A DNA stretch of 64,000 nt from Tetraselmis striata (taxonomy: Eukaryota; Chlorophyta; Chlorodendrophyceae; Chlorodendrales; Chlorodendraceae), in contig VCJN01003563.1 of assembly GCA_006384855.1 (NCBI GenBank), positions 423,685 to 487,684 on the forward strand. The letters run 5' to 3'. Made by a program: the position numbers and the translations under genes. Positions 62,837 through 64,000 of the stretch are shown piece by piece. The first letter of the stretch is position 1. The number at the start of each line of letters is the position of its first letter. The notes beneath the pieces are model-generated. The model did not search any database, had not been told where the DNA came from, and was given only the letters and a program-made list of their open reading frames with translations.

Positions 62837-63754
62837 ATGAGTGATGTGATGAGGCGCAAGTTTTCGCGCGCACAACTGGCGGCTCGAGAGCGGGACGCAG
62901 ATTCCAAGCCACCTTTCGACTGCGGTGTCACAGCAACTGTGATTGTTACTTCAGGCACTGGAGCTGGTGCTGAGCGTGACATTATGATGACTATTGAACC
63001 GAATCATAATAACACTGCTTTTCTGCCCTGTGGGACCTCGACACTTATCGACCTGTCAGTCCGCGAACTCGCAGTACGTATGATGCAAACTGAAACCGGG
63101 ATCACGATGAATCCGGCCGACCTGAATCTGTTCGACTGTGTGACTATCGATGGAACGGACTGCTTTCTGTACGAGGCTCGAGTGAACTTTTATGAGCTGA
63201 AGAATGGCACTCGTTGGCCTTACCGTGCTGAGCCGCTAGTTAATGAAAATCTGATACAGTTTGTTGGCCCGCAAGTAGCGGCCGACCCACCTGCTGACAA
63301 CGGTCCGCGTTTTCCTGATCGAATCACTGTCGAACCTGGCAATGGTCGCCCGTCATATACTACCGAGATAGCTACACACCTGCGGGGTAAATGGTGTCGT
63401 GCCGTTCCCTATGTCGCAGCGCAAGTTATACACTCGGCAGTCGTCGATACGTGGTCGAACGTGTATAAGGCCGTGTCGACTTCTGGTATATGGACCAACA
63501 AGAGCTACCCTGGCGTATATGTTACTGTATCGTTCCGTTGTGGCTTCGACGAGTCACCTCTGTGGGAGGTCGTCGACGACTACATGGCTGTCGACATAGC
63601 GACCGAGTTCTACTGTATGGAGCTGAAAGAACGACTACCTGCTACTGCGACCGAGTTCGTCATAGCCGTTCGTATATCGGCTCAAGTATACATGACCTTC
63701 AACGAGAAGACTGCATTTATAGACGCATATGCATATGAATGGATGCATCTATAG
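62837..63754 (+). pseudogene. gag: Gag of LTR retrotransposon 2, truncated, with a diverged Nudix-like domain
   Basis: ATG at 62837 (SDVMRRKFSRAQLAARERD). Homology to Gag 1 is clear: MMTIEPNHNNTAFLPCGTS, LAVRMMQTETGITMNPADL, NLFDCVTIDGTDCFLYEAR, VVDTWSNVYKAVSTSGIWTN and DESPLWEVVDDYMAVDI. In the Nudix box REE is replaced by QTE, so the metal-binding Glu pair is not kept. After TATEFVIAVR the alignment ends; the frame runs into a tandem repeat and stops at 63754. The zinc knuckle is absent. The protein reads as a 3'-truncated Gag. Confidence 0.68.
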
Positions 63755-63816
63755 ACTCATATGCATATGAATGGATGCATCTATAGACTCATATGCATCT
63801 GCATCTACATCTATAG
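63721..63816. repeat. Three tandem 32-bp units
   Basis: Units start at 63721, 63753 and 63785 (AGACKCATATGCATATGAAT...). The third is diverged. Each contains the palindrome CATATGCATATG or a variant. The array interrupts the Gag 2 frame. Confidence 0.88.
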
Positions 63817-63819
63817 CCT

Positions 63820-64000
63820 GCAGGTGGTGATCGCATGGCGTGCTGGAGCAACCGCGACTTCTGCCGAGTACGCGCCAAGAATATTACGAAAAACTGGCGA
63901 TAGCTCGGCAGGAGCTGAGCAACGAGCCGACGACCGTCGAGTGTACGGCGGGCCTTTGTCATACGGAGCAGCGGAGCTCGGCGCATCGCATGTTTGCGAA
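63820..64000 (+). other. Possible continuation of Gag 2 after the tandem repeat
   Basis: A plus frame reads LLPSTRQEYYEKLAIARQEL and NEPTTVECTAGLCHTEQ to the window end. It is protein-like and may be displaced Gag sequence of element 2. It is cut by the window edge. Confidence 0.3.

Noticed and set aside
63721-63816. CRISPR-like short repeats
   Set aside because: Units are directly tandem with no unique spacers.

Overview
The window looks like nuclear DNA of a green alga (chlorophyte or prasinophyte grade). Genes are split by many short introns with GT donors and AG acceptors. Base composition is high-GC. Runs of 20-36 C or G are frequent, often inside introns. One short interstitial stretch reads TTTAGGG/TTTTAGGG, the Chlamydomonas-type telomere repeat. 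I see no operons, ribosome binding sites, tRNA, rRNA or CRISPR. The species cannot be named from the sequence.

Layout. 1-5.9 kb: a gene end at the left edge, two minus-strand genes ending in Cys-rich parts, two fold-back MITE copies and a small spliced plus-strand gene. 6.6-12.1 kb: a graveyard of mobile DNA, with a decayed DIRS-like element (RNase H, PPW-type pseudo-methyltransferase, tyrosine recombinase), an ORF1-like protein, a Tc1/mariner remnant with a perfect palindrome in its catalytic block, and an 843-bp inverted-repeat element. 12.5-22.7 kb (plus) and 24.2-30 kb (minus): two long, convergent, intron-rich host genes. The first encodes an AIR9-like Ig-type module followed by a long coiled coil. 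The second encodes an IQ-motif coiled-coil protein. Both look cytoskeletal or ciliary.

30-47.9 kb: dense repeats. A 1.1-kb family occurs as two inverted copies, one interrupted by telomere-like DNA. There is an intact-looking spliced transposase-like gene, a 2.7-kb element with perfect 38-bp inverted ends, and two head-to-head decayed reverse-transcriptase copies forming a palindrome of about 2.2-kb arms; one arm carries an 853-bp insertion missing from the other. A 0.8-kb element with 78-bp inverted ends and a 160-bp tandem repeat ending in a 29-bp hairpin follow. 48-52 kb: a PIF/Harbinger transposon with convergent transposase and zinc-finger ORF1. 52-58 kb: small hypothetical spliced genes.

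58.2-64 kb: the most interesting part. Two related but diverged LTR retrotransposons lie head to tail. The first has LTR, primer-binding site, a 581-residue Gag with a zinc knuckle, one in-frame UAG, then Pol starting with a PPW-type methyltransferase-like domain and a retropepsin. Both Gags begin with a Nudix-hydrolase-like domain. Pol stops just inside reverse transcriptase and is joined to a short membrane segment. The primer-binding-site core TGGTTTCGGAGC recurs six times in the window, so it may mark further LTR relics.
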